NCBI RefSeq assembly: GCF_018101125.2
Contig: NZ_JAELVF020000004.1
Span: forward strand, 248,001-312,000
Origin: Streptomyces tardus
Lineage (GTDB): Bacteria; Actinomycetota; Actinomycetes; Streptomycetales; Streptomycetaceae
Reading direction: 5' to 3'
Length of the DNA: 64,000 nt
In this document: positions 18,264-27,449 of the stretch, piece by piece
Layout: every line of letters begins with the position of its first letter
Position numbering within the stretch: the first letter of the stretch is position 1
Notes under the pieces: model-generated
The model's database searches: none
Told to the model about the DNA's origin: nothing
Seen by the model: the letters and a program-made list of their open reading frames with translations, nothing else
Program-made: the position numbers and the translations under genes

Positions 18264-19004
18264 ATGGCGGACATGGCCAGCTCCCCACCGTCCGCCTCCG
18301 TGCCCCCGGCGACGTCCGCCGCCGCGTCCTCCTCCCGCTCCGCCGCCGACCGTCCGCCGCTGAGGCTCACCAAACAGGGCCACTCCAGCGTCCGGCTGGA
18401 GCGGGACGGCCGCGCCCTGGTCATCGACCCGGGCGGGTTCAGCGAGGACGACGCGGCGCAGGGCGCCACCGCACTGCTCGTCACCCACGAGCACCCCGAC
18501 CACTTCGACGAGGGCCGGCTGCGCGCGGCGCTGGAGGCGGACCGCTCCGTCGAGCTGTGGACGCTGCGCAGCGTCGCCACGCAGCTCGCGCCCGCCTTCC
18601 CCGGCCGGGTCCACACCGTCGGCCACGGCGACACCTTCGAAGCGGCCGGCTTCCGCGTCGCGGTCCACGGCGAACTGCACGCCGTCATCCACCCCGACAT
18701 CCCGCGCGTCACCAACGTCGGCTATCTGATCGACGAGAGCGTCTTCCACCCCGGCGACGCACTCACCGTGCCGGACGCCCCGGTGGAGACACTGCTGCTG
18801 CCGCTCCAGGCGCCCTGGAGCAAGTTCTCCGAAATCGTCGACTACGTACGGGAGTTGGCGCCGCGCCGCGCGTACGACATCCACGACGGCCTGCTCGCCG
18901 ACAACGCCTTCCCGATCTACGAGCGGATGCTCGGCCCCACCGGCCCCGGCCTCGGCGGCGCCGACCACGCCCGGCTGCTGCCCGGCGAGTCCACGACGCT
19001 CTGA
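18264..19004 (+). CDS. Metallo-beta-lactamase-fold hydrolase (UlaG/L-ascorbate-lactonase-like)
   Basis: 246 residues. A 35-residue Ser/Ala/Pro-rich lead precedes LTKQGHSSVRLE. The metal motif THEHPDHFDEG (about residues 78-88) follows, then GHGD, NVGYLIDESVFHPGD and a late AYDIHDGLL histidine. This is the small UlaG-like branch of the MBL superfamily, a cytosolic metal-dependent hydrolase whose substrate is unknown. GGAGGAG sits seven bases ahead of ATG 18264, overlapping the end of the pcaL gene, so the two are probably one transcript. Confidence 0.82.
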   Translation: MADMASSPPSASVPPATSAAASSSRSAADRPPLRLTKQGHSSVRLERDGRALVIDPGGFSEDDAAQGATALLVTHEHPDHFDEGRLRAALEADRSVELWTLRSVATQLAPAFPGRVHTVGHGDTFEAAGFRVAVHGELHAVIHPDIPRVTNVGYLIDESVFHPGDALTVPDAPVETLLLPLQAPWSKFSEIVDYVRELAPRRAYDIHDGLLADNAFPIYERMLGPTGPGLGGADHARLLPGESTTL

Positions 19005-19321
19005 GCCCTGCGGGCCCGCTCCCCGGCGCCGCGCCTCCCGCGCGCGTGTCCGCGCCGGGCACGACGGGCGCCGCGTACGGACCGTACGCGAGCGCTCCGT
19101 ACGACACGCGCTCCGTACGACTGGCGCCGGGCACGACGGGCGCCGCGTACGACATGCGCTCCGTACGACCGGCGTCGGCTCGGTGTACGCGCCCGCCTCC
19201 GTCCCGCCCGCGTCGCACCGTCGTCCCGCCCGAGCGCCCCCGCTCTGTCCGCGACGCCCGCGCGCGTGGACCCGCGTGGGACCGGCGGCGGAGTGTCAGA
19301 GGTGGGCGATAGGTTCTCCCC
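19005..19321. repeat. Intergenic direct repeats of CGTACG-rich units
   Basis: A 28-bp unit at 19052-19079 is repeated exactly at 19124-19151, and the word CGCTCCGTACGAC follows three times. The unit length is about 72 bp, repeated at least twice. No gene is seen; the region precedes exonuclease III. Confidence 0.75.
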
Positions 19322-20101
19322 ATGCGAATCGCCACCTGGAACGTCAACGGCATCAACACGCGACTCGAGCGGCTGCTGGACTGGCTGAAGTCCAGCGGGA
19401 CGGACGTCCTGTGCCTTCAGGAGCTCAAGTGCACCGCCGAGCAGTTCCCCGCCCAGGCGCTCGCGGACGCCGGTTACGAGGCCGCGTTCACCGCGACCGG
19501 CCGCTGGAACGGCGTCGCCGTCCTCTCCCGCGTCGGTCTCACCGACCCCGTCACCGCGCTGCCGGACGCCCCGGAGTTCGAGGGCGTTCTGGAGCCCCGT
19601 GCGGTCGCCGCCACCTGCGGCGGCGTGCGCGTCTGGTCGGTCTACGTGCCCAACGGCCGCGACCCGGAGCACGCCCACTACCAGTACAAGCTGCGGTGGT
19701 TGGCCGCCCTGCGCGACACCGCAGCCCGCGATGCCGGCGGCGACACCCCGTACGCGATCCTCGGCGACTTCAACGTCGCGCCGAAGGACGAGGACGTCTG
19801 GGACATCTCCCTCTTCGAGAACTCCACACACGTCACCGGGCCCGAGCGCGACGCCCTGACCGCGCTGGCCGCCACCGGCTTGACCGAGCTGAGCCCCAGA
19901 GCGTTGAAGTACGACGTCGCCTTCACCTTCTGGGACTACCGCCAGCTCAACTTCCCCAAGAACCGCGGTATGCGCATCGACCACATCTACGCCAACCCCG
20001 CCTTCGCCGCAGCCGTCACCGACTCCTTCGTCGACCGCGAGGCCCGCAAGGGCAAATCCCCCTCCGACCACGCCCCGGTCGTCGCCGATCTGGAGCTGTA
20101 G
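19322..20101 (+). CDS. xthA: Exodeoxyribonuclease III
   Basis: 259 residues, close to the usual 255-270. All motifs of the ExoIII/AP-endonuclease fold are present: NVNGI (residue 8 on), LQELKC (metal glutamate), YVPNGR, the aspartate-asparagine pair in GDFNVAP, NRGMRIDHIYA, and the terminal SDHAPV. It acts in base-excision repair at abasic sites and as a 3'-5' exonuclease. ATG 19322 sits directly ahead of the conserved RIATWNVNG start. It is monocistronic, with convergent neighbours. Confidence 0.95.
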   Translation: MRIATWNVNGINTRLERLLDWLKSSGTDVLCLQELKCTAEQFPAQALADAGYEAAFTATGRWNGVAVLSRVGLTDPVTALPDAPEFEGVLEPRAVAATCGGVRVWSVYVPNGRDPEHAHYQYKLRWLAALRDTAARDAGGDTPYAILGDFNVAPKDEDVWDISLFENSTHVTGPERDALTALAATGLTELSPRALKYDVAFTFWDYRQLNFPKNRGMRIDHIYANPAFAAAVTDSFVDREARKGKSPSDHAPVVADLEL

Positions 20102-20130
20102 GGCACGAGCACCGCCGGAGCGAGGGCGAC

Positions 20131-20406
20131 TCAGACGGGCAGGACCCGTACGTCGTACTGCGGGATGTACTTGTCGCGTGTCACCAGGGTCATGCCCTCG
20201 ATCTGTGCCTGAGCGACCAGCAGGCGGTCGAACGGGCCCCGGTGGTGCGCGGGCAGCCGCCCGGCCCGAACCCCGTGGCCGGCGGTCGCCGGCAGCGGGC
20301 TGAACCGGCTGTCCCGCACCCTCTCGGCCAGGTCCTCGGGCTCGCCGAGCTTGCCCAAGGACTGCTTGATCGCGATCTCCCAGAGGGACACCGCGCTCAC
20401 GTACAC
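20131..20406 (-). pseudogene. Truncated PIN-domain (VapC-type) toxin
   Basis: The minus strand encodes 91 residues starting VYVSAVSLWEIAIKQSLGK, with PFDRLLVAQA in the middle and TRDKYIPQYDVRVLPV at the end. These are the second to fourth acidic positions of a PIN ribonuclease. The first 35-45 residues, which carry the first catalytic aspartate (normally LLDT near the start), are absent, and upstream sequence in any frame does not restore them. No antitoxin gene is adjacent. GTG 20406 or 20400 could initiate a fragment, but it should be inactive. It looks like a remnant of a toxin-antitoxin pair. Confidence 0.65.
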
Positions 20407-20737
20407 GGCCGGACCAACTCCTGGACCAAGTCTGCTCCTGCAGAGGTGGCGCAGCCGGACTGTTCGTCCTCGGACGGTGCCACGTCCTCGCCGCCACCTT
20501 CCGTGCCGTTCCACGCCCGCGCGGCCGTGCCAGGCGGGCGCGGAAGTCCCGCTGCGCGGCACGCTGCCCGCCAACGACCCTGCGGGCGCGACGGGTTGGG
20601 GACACCCGAGTGTGTTGCTCCGGTAGCCGAGAGGCACAATGTCCGGCGGGGAATTCGTACACCTGCCCGTCGTGCGCAGGTGAGGACCGTGGACCGGGCA
20701 CCGGACACCGGGCAGCCCAGGGGGAGCAGACCAGCCG
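20407..20737. other. Region upstream of eccB
   Basis: 331 bp without a gene. The only structure I see is a small hairpin, CACCTGC at 20660-20666 with GCAGGTG at 20676-20682, about 55 bp before the eccB start. It could be part of the leader or an operator. Confidence 0.4.
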
Positions 20738-22246
20738 ATGGCATCCAGGCGCGATGAGCTGAACGCGTACACCTTCGAGAAGAAGCGCACCGTCGCCGCG
20801 TTCCTGCAACCCTCGCCCTCCGGGAGCGACGAGGGCGCACCGAAGCCGATCCGCGGGTTTCTGCCCGGGCTGATCGTCGGTGCGCTGCTGCTGGTCGGCT
20901 TCGGCGCCTGGGGAATGTTCAAACCGCTGGCGCCCAAGGACTGGGACACACCCAAGAAGAACGTCATCATCGGCAGCGACTCCACCACCCGGTACGTCGT
21001 CCTGGAGACCGACGGCAAGGTGCAACTGCACCCCGTGCTCAACCTCGCCTCCGCCAAACTGCTGCTGACCTCCGACTCCTTCGAGATCGTCAAGGTCGCG
21101 GAGAAGGAGCTCGACAGCGGTCGAATACCGCACGGGCCGACCGTCGGCATCCCGTACGCACCGGACCGGCTGCCGGACGAGAAGGAGGCCGGCCGCGCCA
21201 TGCGCTGGGCCGTGTGCGAGAAGCCCGGCGGCGTGGGACGCACTCCCGGACAGGCCGCCTTCGTGCTCGGCGACCACGAGCACGACGCGGTGGAGGGGAA
21301 GAACCGGCTGCGCGGCGGCGACGTCATGTACGTGCGCGAGCGCGGCAGCCGCGCCGAGTACCTTGTCGACCCCAAGGGCAAGAAGTACCAACTCAAGGAC
21401 CGCCAGCGGGAGTTGCTCAACCGCGCGGTGACCAACGGCACCCCGCAGCCGGTCGACAGGAATTGGCTGGCCACGTTGCCGACCGGCGACCCGCTGGTCT
21501 TCCCCGAACTGCGCGGCCCCATCGGCGCACCGGCAGGCGTCGAGGGCCTGGACGAGAGCGCCAACCGGATCGGCATGGTCCTGCGCGCCCGTACCGCGGA
21601 CGGCTACGAGCACTACCTCGTCGAGCAGGGCCGGGTCGTACCGGTCACGGACTTCTCCGCGTTCATGGTCCTGTACCACCCCGCCACGGCCGAACTCCGC
21701 CAGCGGGCCAAGCCGTACGAAGTGAACCCGCAGTCGATCACACCCGTCTCCCGGACGCTCAGCCCGACCGCCGACAAGGACTGGCCGGTCCACCGAACCG
21801 AGCAGATCAACCGCGGAGAGCGGCAGACGCTGTGCAGCGTGCTGCGCGACGTCGACGGCTCCAAGGGCACCACGACCCGTTCCACCTGGGCCGCCAAGGA
21901 CTATCCGCGCACCATCTCCGACCGCTCCACCAGCGCCTACGTCACACCCGGCGCCGGCATGCTCTTCCGTCAGTTCCAGGGCAGCGACACCGGCACCGGC
22001 GGCACCTTCCTGCTGACCGACACCGGTCTGCGGTACGCCGTCCAGTCCAACAACGACAGCAGCACGGACGGCGATCCGGACGGTTCCAAGAAGGACGGCA
22101 AGGAGCAGGAGCAGGTCAACGAGGCCCAGATGCGGCTGGGTTACCAGAACGTCAAGCCGCTCCCGGTGCCGATCGAGTGGGCCCAGTTCCTGCCGACCGG
22201 ACCGCGGCTGGACGTCAGCGGCGCCCGACTGCCCCAGGGCTCCTGA
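20738..22246 (+). CDS. eccB: Type VII secretion protein EccB
   Basis: 502 residues. The N-terminus ASRRDELNAYTFEKKRTVAAF is characteristic of EccB. One membrane helix follows (about residues 42-62, GLIVGALLLVGFGAWGMF), then a large extracytoplasmic repeat domain (YVVLETDGKVQLHPVLNLASAKLLL, GIPYAPDRLP, the paired cysteines in WAVCEKPGG and TLCSVLRDVDG). EccB is a core subunit of the ESX/type VII membrane complex with EccC, EccD and usually EccE. The stop shares a base with the following mycosin start, so eccB and mycP are co-translated. Confidence 0.95.
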   Translation: MASRRDELNAYTFEKKRTVAAFLQPSPSGSDEGAPKPIRGFLPGLIVGALLLVGFGAWGMFKPLAPKDWDTPKKNVIIGSDSTTRYVVLETDGKVQLHPVLNLASAKLLLTSDSFEIVKVAEKELDSGRIPHGPTVGIPYAPDRLPDEKEAGRAMRWAVCEKPGGVGRTPGQAAFVLGDHEHDAVEGKNRLRGGDVMYVRERGSRAEYLVDPKGKKYQLKDRQRELLNRAVTNGTPQPVDRNWLATLPTGDPLVFPELRGPIGAPAGVEGLDESANRIGMVLRARTADGYEHYLVEQGRVVPVTDFSAFMVLYHPATAELRQRAKPYEVNPQSITPVSRTLSPTADKDWPVHRTEQINRGERQTLCSVLRDVDGSKGTTTRSTWAAKDYPRTISDRSTSAYVTPGAGMLFRQFQGSDTGTGGTFLLTDTGLRYAVQSNNDSSTDGDPDGSKKDGKEQEQVNEAQMRLGYQNVKPLPVPIEWAQFLPTGPRLDVSGARLPQGS

Positions 22247-23631
22247 TGCGCAGGCGAACCTGCGCGCCGCTGGCCCTGGCCGGCCTCGTACTGGCCGTCC
22301 CCGCCGCCGCACCGGCAACCCCCGCAGCCGCTGCCCACGCCACCTCCGGGCACCAGCAGCCCGCCCTGTCCAGCGGGCCCGACGCCGCCGCGGGGCACGA
22401 CGCCGTCCCGCCCGGGCACGCCGCCGTCCCGCCCGGGTACGACGCCGCCGGAGAACGCACTGGCGGCCCGCACCCGGCGCCGCTGGCGCTCAGCGACGCG
22501 GGGGAGTGCCGCTTCGGCGGCAAGCCGTTTCCCGGCCGCCCCTGGCCGCTGCAACGCGTCCAACTCGACCGTCTCTGGCAGGAATCCAGAGGGAAGGGCA
22601 TTCGGGTCGCGGTCATCGACAGCGGCGTGGACGCCAAGAACCCGCAACTGGCCGGAGCGGTCGACCGCAAAGCGGGCAAGGACCTGCTCAAGCCCAGGAA
22701 GAACGAGCCGAAGGGCACGCCCCGCGGTCCCACCGTCGACAACGTCGGTCACGGCACCAAGGTCGCGGGCATCATCGCCGCCCGCCCGCGCGCCAAGACG
22801 GGCTTCGCCGGCCTCGCACCGGAAGCCACTGTCGTCCCGATCCGCCAGAACGACGGGCAGGGCGAGGGCGACGTCGATTCCCTGGTGCGAGCCATCGATC
22901 ACGCGATCGCTGCCGGGGCCCACGTCATCAACATCAGCCAGGACGCCAAGGGGCCGTTGCACGAGGACTCGCAGCTGCCCGGCGCCGTCCAACGGGCACT
23001 GGACCGGGACATCGTGGTCATCGCCTCGGCAGGCAACGACGGAGCCTCGGGCAAGTCCGTCAACACCTATCCCGCCGCGCTGCCGGGTGTCCTCGCCGTC
23101 GCCGCCTCCGACCGCAACAACGAGCGCGCGTACTTCTCCCAGCGCGGCGACTTCGTCGGAGTCGCCGCACCCGGCGTCGACGTCGTCTCCACCGTGCCCC
23201 TCGGCGGCCACTGCGTCGACAACGGAACGAGCTTCGCCGCACCGTTCGTCGCCGGCGTCGCCGCCCTCATCCGCGAGAAGCACCCGACCTGGACGCACCA
23301 ACAGGTCGTCGCCCAGATCCAGCAGACCGCCGAACGCGCCGTCAGCGGCCGCGACCGGCACATCGGTTGGGGAGTCGTCGACCCCGTACGGGCCCTGACC
23401 GAGGACAGCAGCCCCGTCGACCGCCCCGTGGCGCGCGAGGGCGTGCGGCAGGCCGAGAAGCCGGAGGCAGCGGCGCTCAACCTCCACGAGACGTACGCCG
23501 AACGCAACGAACGCCTGGCCACGTACGTCCTGCTCGCCGTACTCGTCCTCGTCGGCCTCATCGCCACCGCCGCCCGCATCCTCCGCGACCGCGCCGGCAG
23601 CAGCGCCACCGGCCGAACACCAAACAACTGA
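22246..23631 (+). CDS. mycP: Mycosin, type VII-associated subtilisin protease (first copy)
   Basis: 461 residues. Signal peptide (residues 1-30, ending AAAAHA), a 70-residue linker with PPGHAAVPPGYDAAG repeats, then an S8 peptidase: catalytic Asp125 (IDSGVD), His169 (VGHGTK), oxyanion Asn about 264 (SAGNDG) and Ser329 (NGTSFAAP). A C-terminal helix (about 430-452, YVLLAVLVLVGLIATAA) anchors it outside the membrane. Mycosins stabilise and regulate ESX machines and can clip substrates. It is coupled to eccB by a one-base overlap. Confidence 0.93.
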   Translation: MRRRTCAPLALAGLVLAVPAAAPATPAAAAHATSGHQQPALSSGPDAAAGHDAVPPGHAAVPPGYDAAGERTGGPHPAPLALSDAGECRFGGKPFPGRPWPLQRVQLDRLWQESRGKGIRVAVIDSGVDAKNPQLAGAVDRKAGKDLLKPRKNEPKGTPRGPTVDNVGHGTKVAGIIAARPRAKTGFAGLAPEATVVPIRQNDGQGEGDVDSLVRAIDHAIAAGAHVINISQDAKGPLHEDSQLPGAVQRALDRDIVVIASAGNDGASGKSVNTYPAALPGVLAVAASDRNNERAYFSQRGDFVGVAAPGVDVVSTVPLGGHCVDNGTSFAAPFVAGVAALIREKHPTWTHQQVVAQIQQTAERAVSGRDRHIGWGVVDPVRALTEDSSPVDRPVAREGVRQAEKPEAAALNLHETYAERNERLATYVLLAVLVLVGLIATAARILRDRAGSSATGRTPNN

Positions 23632-23670
23632 CGCACCACGAGACCCGCCCGGGGCGAGGAACGACTCGGT

Positions 23671-23689
23671 GCGCCATCACTGATGGCGC
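23671..23689 (+). terminator. Hairpin after mycP
   Basis: GCGCCATCA-C-TGATGGCGC, 9-bp arms, 40 bp past the mycP stop. It separates the eccB-mycP pair from the accessory module. The remaining 23690-23907 holds the promoter region of the next gene; no clear boxes stand out. Confidence 0.55.
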
Positions 23690-23907
23690 CCCGTCTGTGA
23701 CGGTGCCCCATCTGTCAGGACAGAAGCGGATATCCCGTCACGCGTGCTTCTGCCGGCCTGTCAACTGCCGTGCCCACCTGGGGTTTTGGTGTGGTGCAGA
23801 CCACAGAGCACATGGCTGTAATCATCTGCTCACTGCTTCACCTGTCATGTACGTAGTGAGTAAACTTGTACGGACCGTAGTGGCCAAATCTGTGGGGGGA
23901 TTGAGCC

Positions 23908-24378
23908 GTGGCGCTCGACCATGTCGGAGGCACGAACGGCAGCGGGGAATTGCCGCAAGCTGATGGGGGCTTGGTTCTCGACTCGGAGACCCTGACGCGG
24001 CTGCGTAAGCAAGTCGACCTTGTTGCCAGCGAGTTGCGTGATTCGTCCGCTTCGGCGGCGAAGGTCCGTCAGCAGATCGTGGCCCGCGACGCGTACGGCA
24101 GCGCCAACCTCGCGCACGCTGACGACCTGTCGAAGGCGTACGACAAGGCGCGTGTCGAACTGGAGCGCTATGTGCGCATTTTCGGTGAACAGCTGGAGTC
24201 GCTGAGCCTGGTCGTCGAGATGTCCAAGAAGGGCTTCGACAACGCCGAGGAAGAGCAGATCGCCCGCTTCCACAAGCTCCAGGAGAACGCCCGGGAGAAC
24301 TACCGGACCCCGGAGCCCCGCCCGGACACCCGCGACGAGCGCGCGACCGGCACGGGCACCGAAGCCGAAAACTACTGA
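23908..24378 (+). CDS. Helical type VII-associated protein
   Basis: 156 residues from GTG 23908, preceded by GGGGGGA. After a 20-residue polar lead the protein is almost wholly alpha-helical (LVLDSETLTRLRKQVDLVASELRDSS... YDKARVELERYVRIFGEQLESLSLVVEMSKKGFDNAEEEQ), the length and heptad pattern of an ESX-type helical hairpin. It lacks a clear W-x-G turn and ends in an acidic/Arg-rich disordered tail. First gene of the accessory module, 23 bp before the next. A secreted partner or chaperone-bound substrate is plausible but inferred. Confidence 0.6.
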   Translation: MALDHVGGTNGSGELPQADGGLVLDSETLTRLRKQVDLVASELRDSSASAAKVRQQIVARDAYGSANLAHADDLSKAYDKARVELERYVRIFGEQLESLSLVVEMSKKGFDNAEEEQIARFHKLQENARENYRTPEPRPDTRDERATGTGTEAENY

Positions 24379-24401
24379 GACCCGCGAAAGAGGGCCACAC
24401 C

Positions 24402-25697
24402 TTGCCAGCAGACAACTCAGAGGGCCTCAGCCACAAGGAGTTGCACGCTCTCGTCTCCGGCGCCAGGCCGAACGATCTCTCGACCCGCAGCGACGCCGTG
24501 AGCGTCGCGGCACGGAAGATCTACTCGATCGTCCAGGACCTCGAGCGTCTGGTGAAGAAGGCGGAGTGGGAGGGCGAGTCCGGTGAGGCACTGCGCACCT
24601 GGACGAAGAATTTCGCCAAAGAGGGCCGCGCTCTCGGGGATTACGCCACTCTTGTCGGGTCCGCGCTTTTCTTCGCCAGCGACGGGCTGAGTTACGCCAA
24701 GAAGACGATGCCCGAAGTGAAGGACGGCAGCCAGTCCGAGAAGGACCGTCAGGACGCGCTGCGGGTCATCACTCGACTCAACTCCTACTACAGCGAAGCC
24801 GCCAAGGACGTAGCCTCCCCCACCCGCCCGAACTTCCCCTTGCTCGTCGTCGAAGATTTGCCTGCACCATCCCCTGAGACACCCCGCAAGCCCATTCCGG
24901 GCGGCGTGGACCGAACTTCAGACCAGGCGGGGCGCAACCTCTCCAACAATTTCGGCATCACCGAGCCGGAGGACGGAAGTGAGAGGAGTAATTCCCGTGG
25001 TGGTCCGGCAGATTCTCAGGTGCAGACAGAACTGGATTCGGCGGGTGTAGTGACGGATCCGCGCTCCGCGTCGCCGTCCCATGCACCCACCGGAACCACG
25101 GGCGCATCTCCCGGGCCTGTCGCGGGAACCGGGCCAGTGGGACCAGTCGGCGGTGCGCCCGGCCTTGGAGCGGGGCGGAACACCGCGCCTGGGGCAATTG
25201 GTGGCCCGGGCGCTGCCGGAGTTCCGCGTCAGCCTGCTGTCGCCGTGGCTCGGCCGGGCGTGCTGCCGGCCGGCTCCAATGGCACTGGTATTCACGGTGG
25301 TACCGCGAGACCTGTGAGTGCCGGCCCCAGCCCAGCAGGTATGCCTCGAGGAACAGTCATTGGCGGTCAGGCTCCGACAACTGCAGGCAATGCGCCGACT
25401 CGTGGGCCTGTCAATGGGCTGATGGGAGGGCCCGCCGGCCGCTCACCGCAGGCGGCAGGGAGAGCACCTGGGGCGAGCGGCGCCGCCGTGGGCATCGGGA
25501 GAGGCAGTGCTGCACCTCGTGGTTCAGCGGGTATGGGAGCGCCACCATCGCAGGTCGCTCACGGAACGAGGCAGACGAACAGATCCACGAGGCGTGTTCG
25601 TGACGAGAGTGAGCCGCGTCCTGATTACCTAACGGAAGAAGAAGAGACCTGGTACGCAGGGAGACGGCGCACGGTACCTCCGGTTATTGACAACTAG
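24402..25697 (+). CDS. WXG-domain protein with long Gly/Pro-rich tail
   Basis: 431 residues from TTG 24402. Residues 1-150 form a helical hairpin with a W-x-G type turn (VKKAEWEGESGEALRTW), resembling ESX/PPE-like substrates. Residues about 155-390 are low-complexity, rich in Gly, Pro and Ala (GPVAGTGPVGPVGGAPG and similar). The last 30 residues return to order with PDYLTEEEETWYAGRRR then TVPPVIDN, a terminal motif I associate with Streptomyces type VII proteins of this layout. It is likely a secreted or surface-exposed substrate. No enzymatic domain is seen. Confidence 0.65.
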   Translation: MPADNSEGLSHKELHALVSGARPNDLSTRSDAVSVAARKIYSIVQDLERLVKKAEWEGESGEALRTWTKNFAKEGRALGDYATLVGSALFFASDGLSYAKKTMPEVKDGSQSEKDRQDALRVITRLNSYYSEAAKDVASPTRPNFPLLVVEDLPAPSPETPRKPIPGGVDRTSDQAGRNLSNNFGITEPEDGSERSNSRGGPADSQVQTELDSAGVVTDPRSASPSHAPTGTTGASPGPVAGTGPVGPVGGAPGLGAGRNTAPGAIGGPGAAGVPRQPAVAVARPGVLPAGSNGTGIHGGTARPVSAGPSPAGMPRGTVIGGQAPTTAGNAPTRGPVNGLMGGPAGRSPQAAGRAPGASGAAVGIGRGSAAPRGSAGMGAPPSQVAHGTRQTNRSTRRVRDESEPRPDYLTEEEETWYAGRRRTVPPVIDN

Positions 25698-25729
25698 CCC
25701 TTCCCTGACACGAATTCGGGTATCTCGGC

Positions 25730-26941
25730 ATGCTGAAAAATCCTCGTGAGCCACGCTTCACAGCACGCGACCTGTTCGGTGCACTATTGGCTGCTCTGGT
25801 CGCTGTGGGTCTAATCGCGCCTTCTGCGTATGCGCAGGAAGCGAAGGATCTTCAGTGGTATCTGGAGTCCATGAAAGCTGAGGAAATGTGGAAAACAGCC
25901 AGAGGAGACGGAGTCACCGTCGCTGTTATAGACTCTGGGGTTGACCGAACCGTACCCGAACTCCGAGGCCAAGTAGCGGGCGGGAAGAGCTTCCTTGGTA
26001 CCGGTAGTCCGTATCGCGATCCGGGAAGTCACGGCACGACGATTGCCGCGTTGATCAGCGGAACCGGCAAGGAATCCGGCATTCATGGGCTGGCGCCAGA
26101 ATCCAAGATCCTTGCCTTGAAGACGACAGACGAGTTCGGCATTCCTGGAGATATGGCTGCAGCGATCAATCATGCCATTGATGTGGGAGCGAAGATTATT
26201 AACGTCTCTCTCGGTGCTTCTCAAAGCGGAAGAGGAGCCAAAGTACAGAAGGCGATTGACAGGGCCAACAAAGAGGGGGTCCTGATATTTGCGTCGTCCG
26301 GCAATGCTGGCGACGATACAGCGAATTACCCGGCGGCTCTTCCGGGCGTGGTTGCGGTCGCCGCGACCGACAAGCAGGTCCAACGGCTTAGCAGTTCGCA
26401 GTACGGGCAGCACGTCTCGCTGAGCGCCCCAGGCGGTGACCTGGCAGTCAGATGCAAGAAAAACACGGACATCTGCAAGAACAGCGGCACTAGCGCGGCA
26501 TCGGCCCTGGCGTCCGCATCAGCTGCTTTGATCTGGTCAAAGTACCCGGATTGGACCGCGAATCAGGTGCTGCGAGTCTTGATTGAAACGGCTGGGAAAC
26601 CGGTTGCCGGCAAGATTCCGAGTAAATACATCGGGTACGGCGCTGTCCGTCCCCGTATTGCGCTTGCTGACGACAGTATTGACCCCGGGGATCCGGACAA
26701 GAACCCTCTCTTCTCCAAGTACTACGCGAAGCAGGAGGAGAAGTCTGACTCGTCGGAAGAGCCTGACGACGGCAAGAGCGGCAGCGACATAAGCGAAGAA
26801 GACCAGCAGGCCCAGGGCGACGCGTCGGAGAAGGACAGCAATTCATTCCTGGTGCCGGCCGTCGCCGTCGGCGCTGTCGCAGTTCTCGGCGCAGCCCTAG
26901 CCGCAGTATTCCTGCGCCGACGCACACGGGTATCGCGGTGA
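25730..26941 (+). CDS. Second mycosin-type subtilisin protease
   Basis: 403 residues. Signal peptide with likely cleavage after APSAYA (residue 35). S8 triad Asp68 (IDSGVD), His101 (GSHGTT), Ser255 (NSGTSAAS) and oxyanion Asn192 are all present. The protease domain is followed by an acidic Ser/Asp/Glu linker (KSDSSEEPDDGKSGSDISEE) and a C-terminal membrane helix (FLVPAVAVGAVAVLGAALAAVFL) with an RRRTR stop-transfer. It is shorter than the first mycosin and lacks its long N-terminal extension. Codon use is visibly more AT-rich than eccB or mycP. It lies between the module's putative substrates, which suggests a dedicated protease for this module. Confidence 0.88.
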   Translation: MLKNPREPRFTARDLFGALLAALVAVGLIAPSAYAQEAKDLQWYLESMKAEEMWKTARGDGVTVAVIDSGVDRTVPELRGQVAGGKSFLGTGSPYRDPGSHGTTIAALISGTGKESGIHGLAPESKILALKTTDEFGIPGDMAAAINHAIDVGAKIINVSLGASQSGRGAKVQKAIDRANKEGVLIFASSGNAGDDTANYPAALPGVVAVAATDKQVQRLSSSQYGQHVSLSAPGGDLAVRCKKNTDICKNSGTSAASALASASAALIWSKYPDWTANQVLRVLIETAGKPVAGKIPSKYIGYGAVRPRIALADDSIDPGDPDKNPLFSKYYAKQEEKSDSSEEPDDGKSGSDISEEDQQAQGDASEKDSNSFLVPAVAVGAVAVLGAALAAVFLRRRTRVSR

Positions 26942-26997
26942 CTGCAGCGTGAGGATATGTCGGAACTGATCTTCTGGAGCAATGAGGGAAGCTAGCG

Positions 26998-27429
26998 ATG
27001 TCTTTTCGAGGTGAATGGAATTCCATCAAGGCGGAGGTTGAGCAAGACAAAGCAAAGATGAGCTTGGCCGGCTTGGCGCCCGAGTACGACGGTAATGGAA
27101 AAGAAATACCGGGACCCGGCCCTGACTTCGGTGCTGTGGTGATAACACCGGCACTGCTCAGGAAGAAAGCGAAAGAGGCAGACGCGACCAGGGCGAACCT
27201 GAAGAAGGCAGACAACTCTGCGGTGGATGCGATCAAGAAGGCATCGCCCGGGCTCAAGGGTTTTGAGTGCCAGAAAGGTATACGGACGTTCGAGGAGCGC
27301 TGGGAGAGGCAGGTCGACCACTTGGACAGGCTCATTGAGAACGGAGTGGCGGGCGGTCTCAATTCAGCGGCCGCCGAGATGGATTTGCAGGACACGAACC
27401 AGGCAACAAAGTTCAAGTCGAAGAACTGA
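26998..27429 (+). CDS. Small helical protein paired with the large putative substrate
   Basis: 143 residues. It starts MSFRGEWNSIKAEVEQDKAK, then a Gly/Pro loop (EYDGNGKEIPGPGPDFG) and a long helix (LLRKKAKEADATRANLKKAD... ECQKGIRTFEERWERQVDHLDRLIENGVAGGLN). The single tryptophan in RWERQ near the middle of the C-terminal half and the helical pattern recall ESX-type partners, but the canonical W-x-G is not present. It ends 20 bp before the 739-residue gene, so the two are probably co-translated and may bind each other. No assigned function. Confidence 0.55.
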   Translation: MSFRGEWNSIKAEVEQDKAKMSLAGLAPEYDGNGKEIPGPGPDFGAVVITPALLRKKAKEADATRANLKKADNSAVDAIKKASPGLKGFECQKGIRTFEERWERQVDHLDRLIENGVAGGLNSAAAEMDLQDTNQATKFKSKN

Positions 27430-27449
27430 ACTCGGTGGGAGAAGGTTAG

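Noticed and set aside
18917..22318. 1133-residue open frame on the minus strand
   Set aside because: It crosses four real genes and the repeat region on the opposite strand; long antisense frames are common at this GC content. Only the PIN fragment within 20131-20406, in a different frame, is supported by homology.
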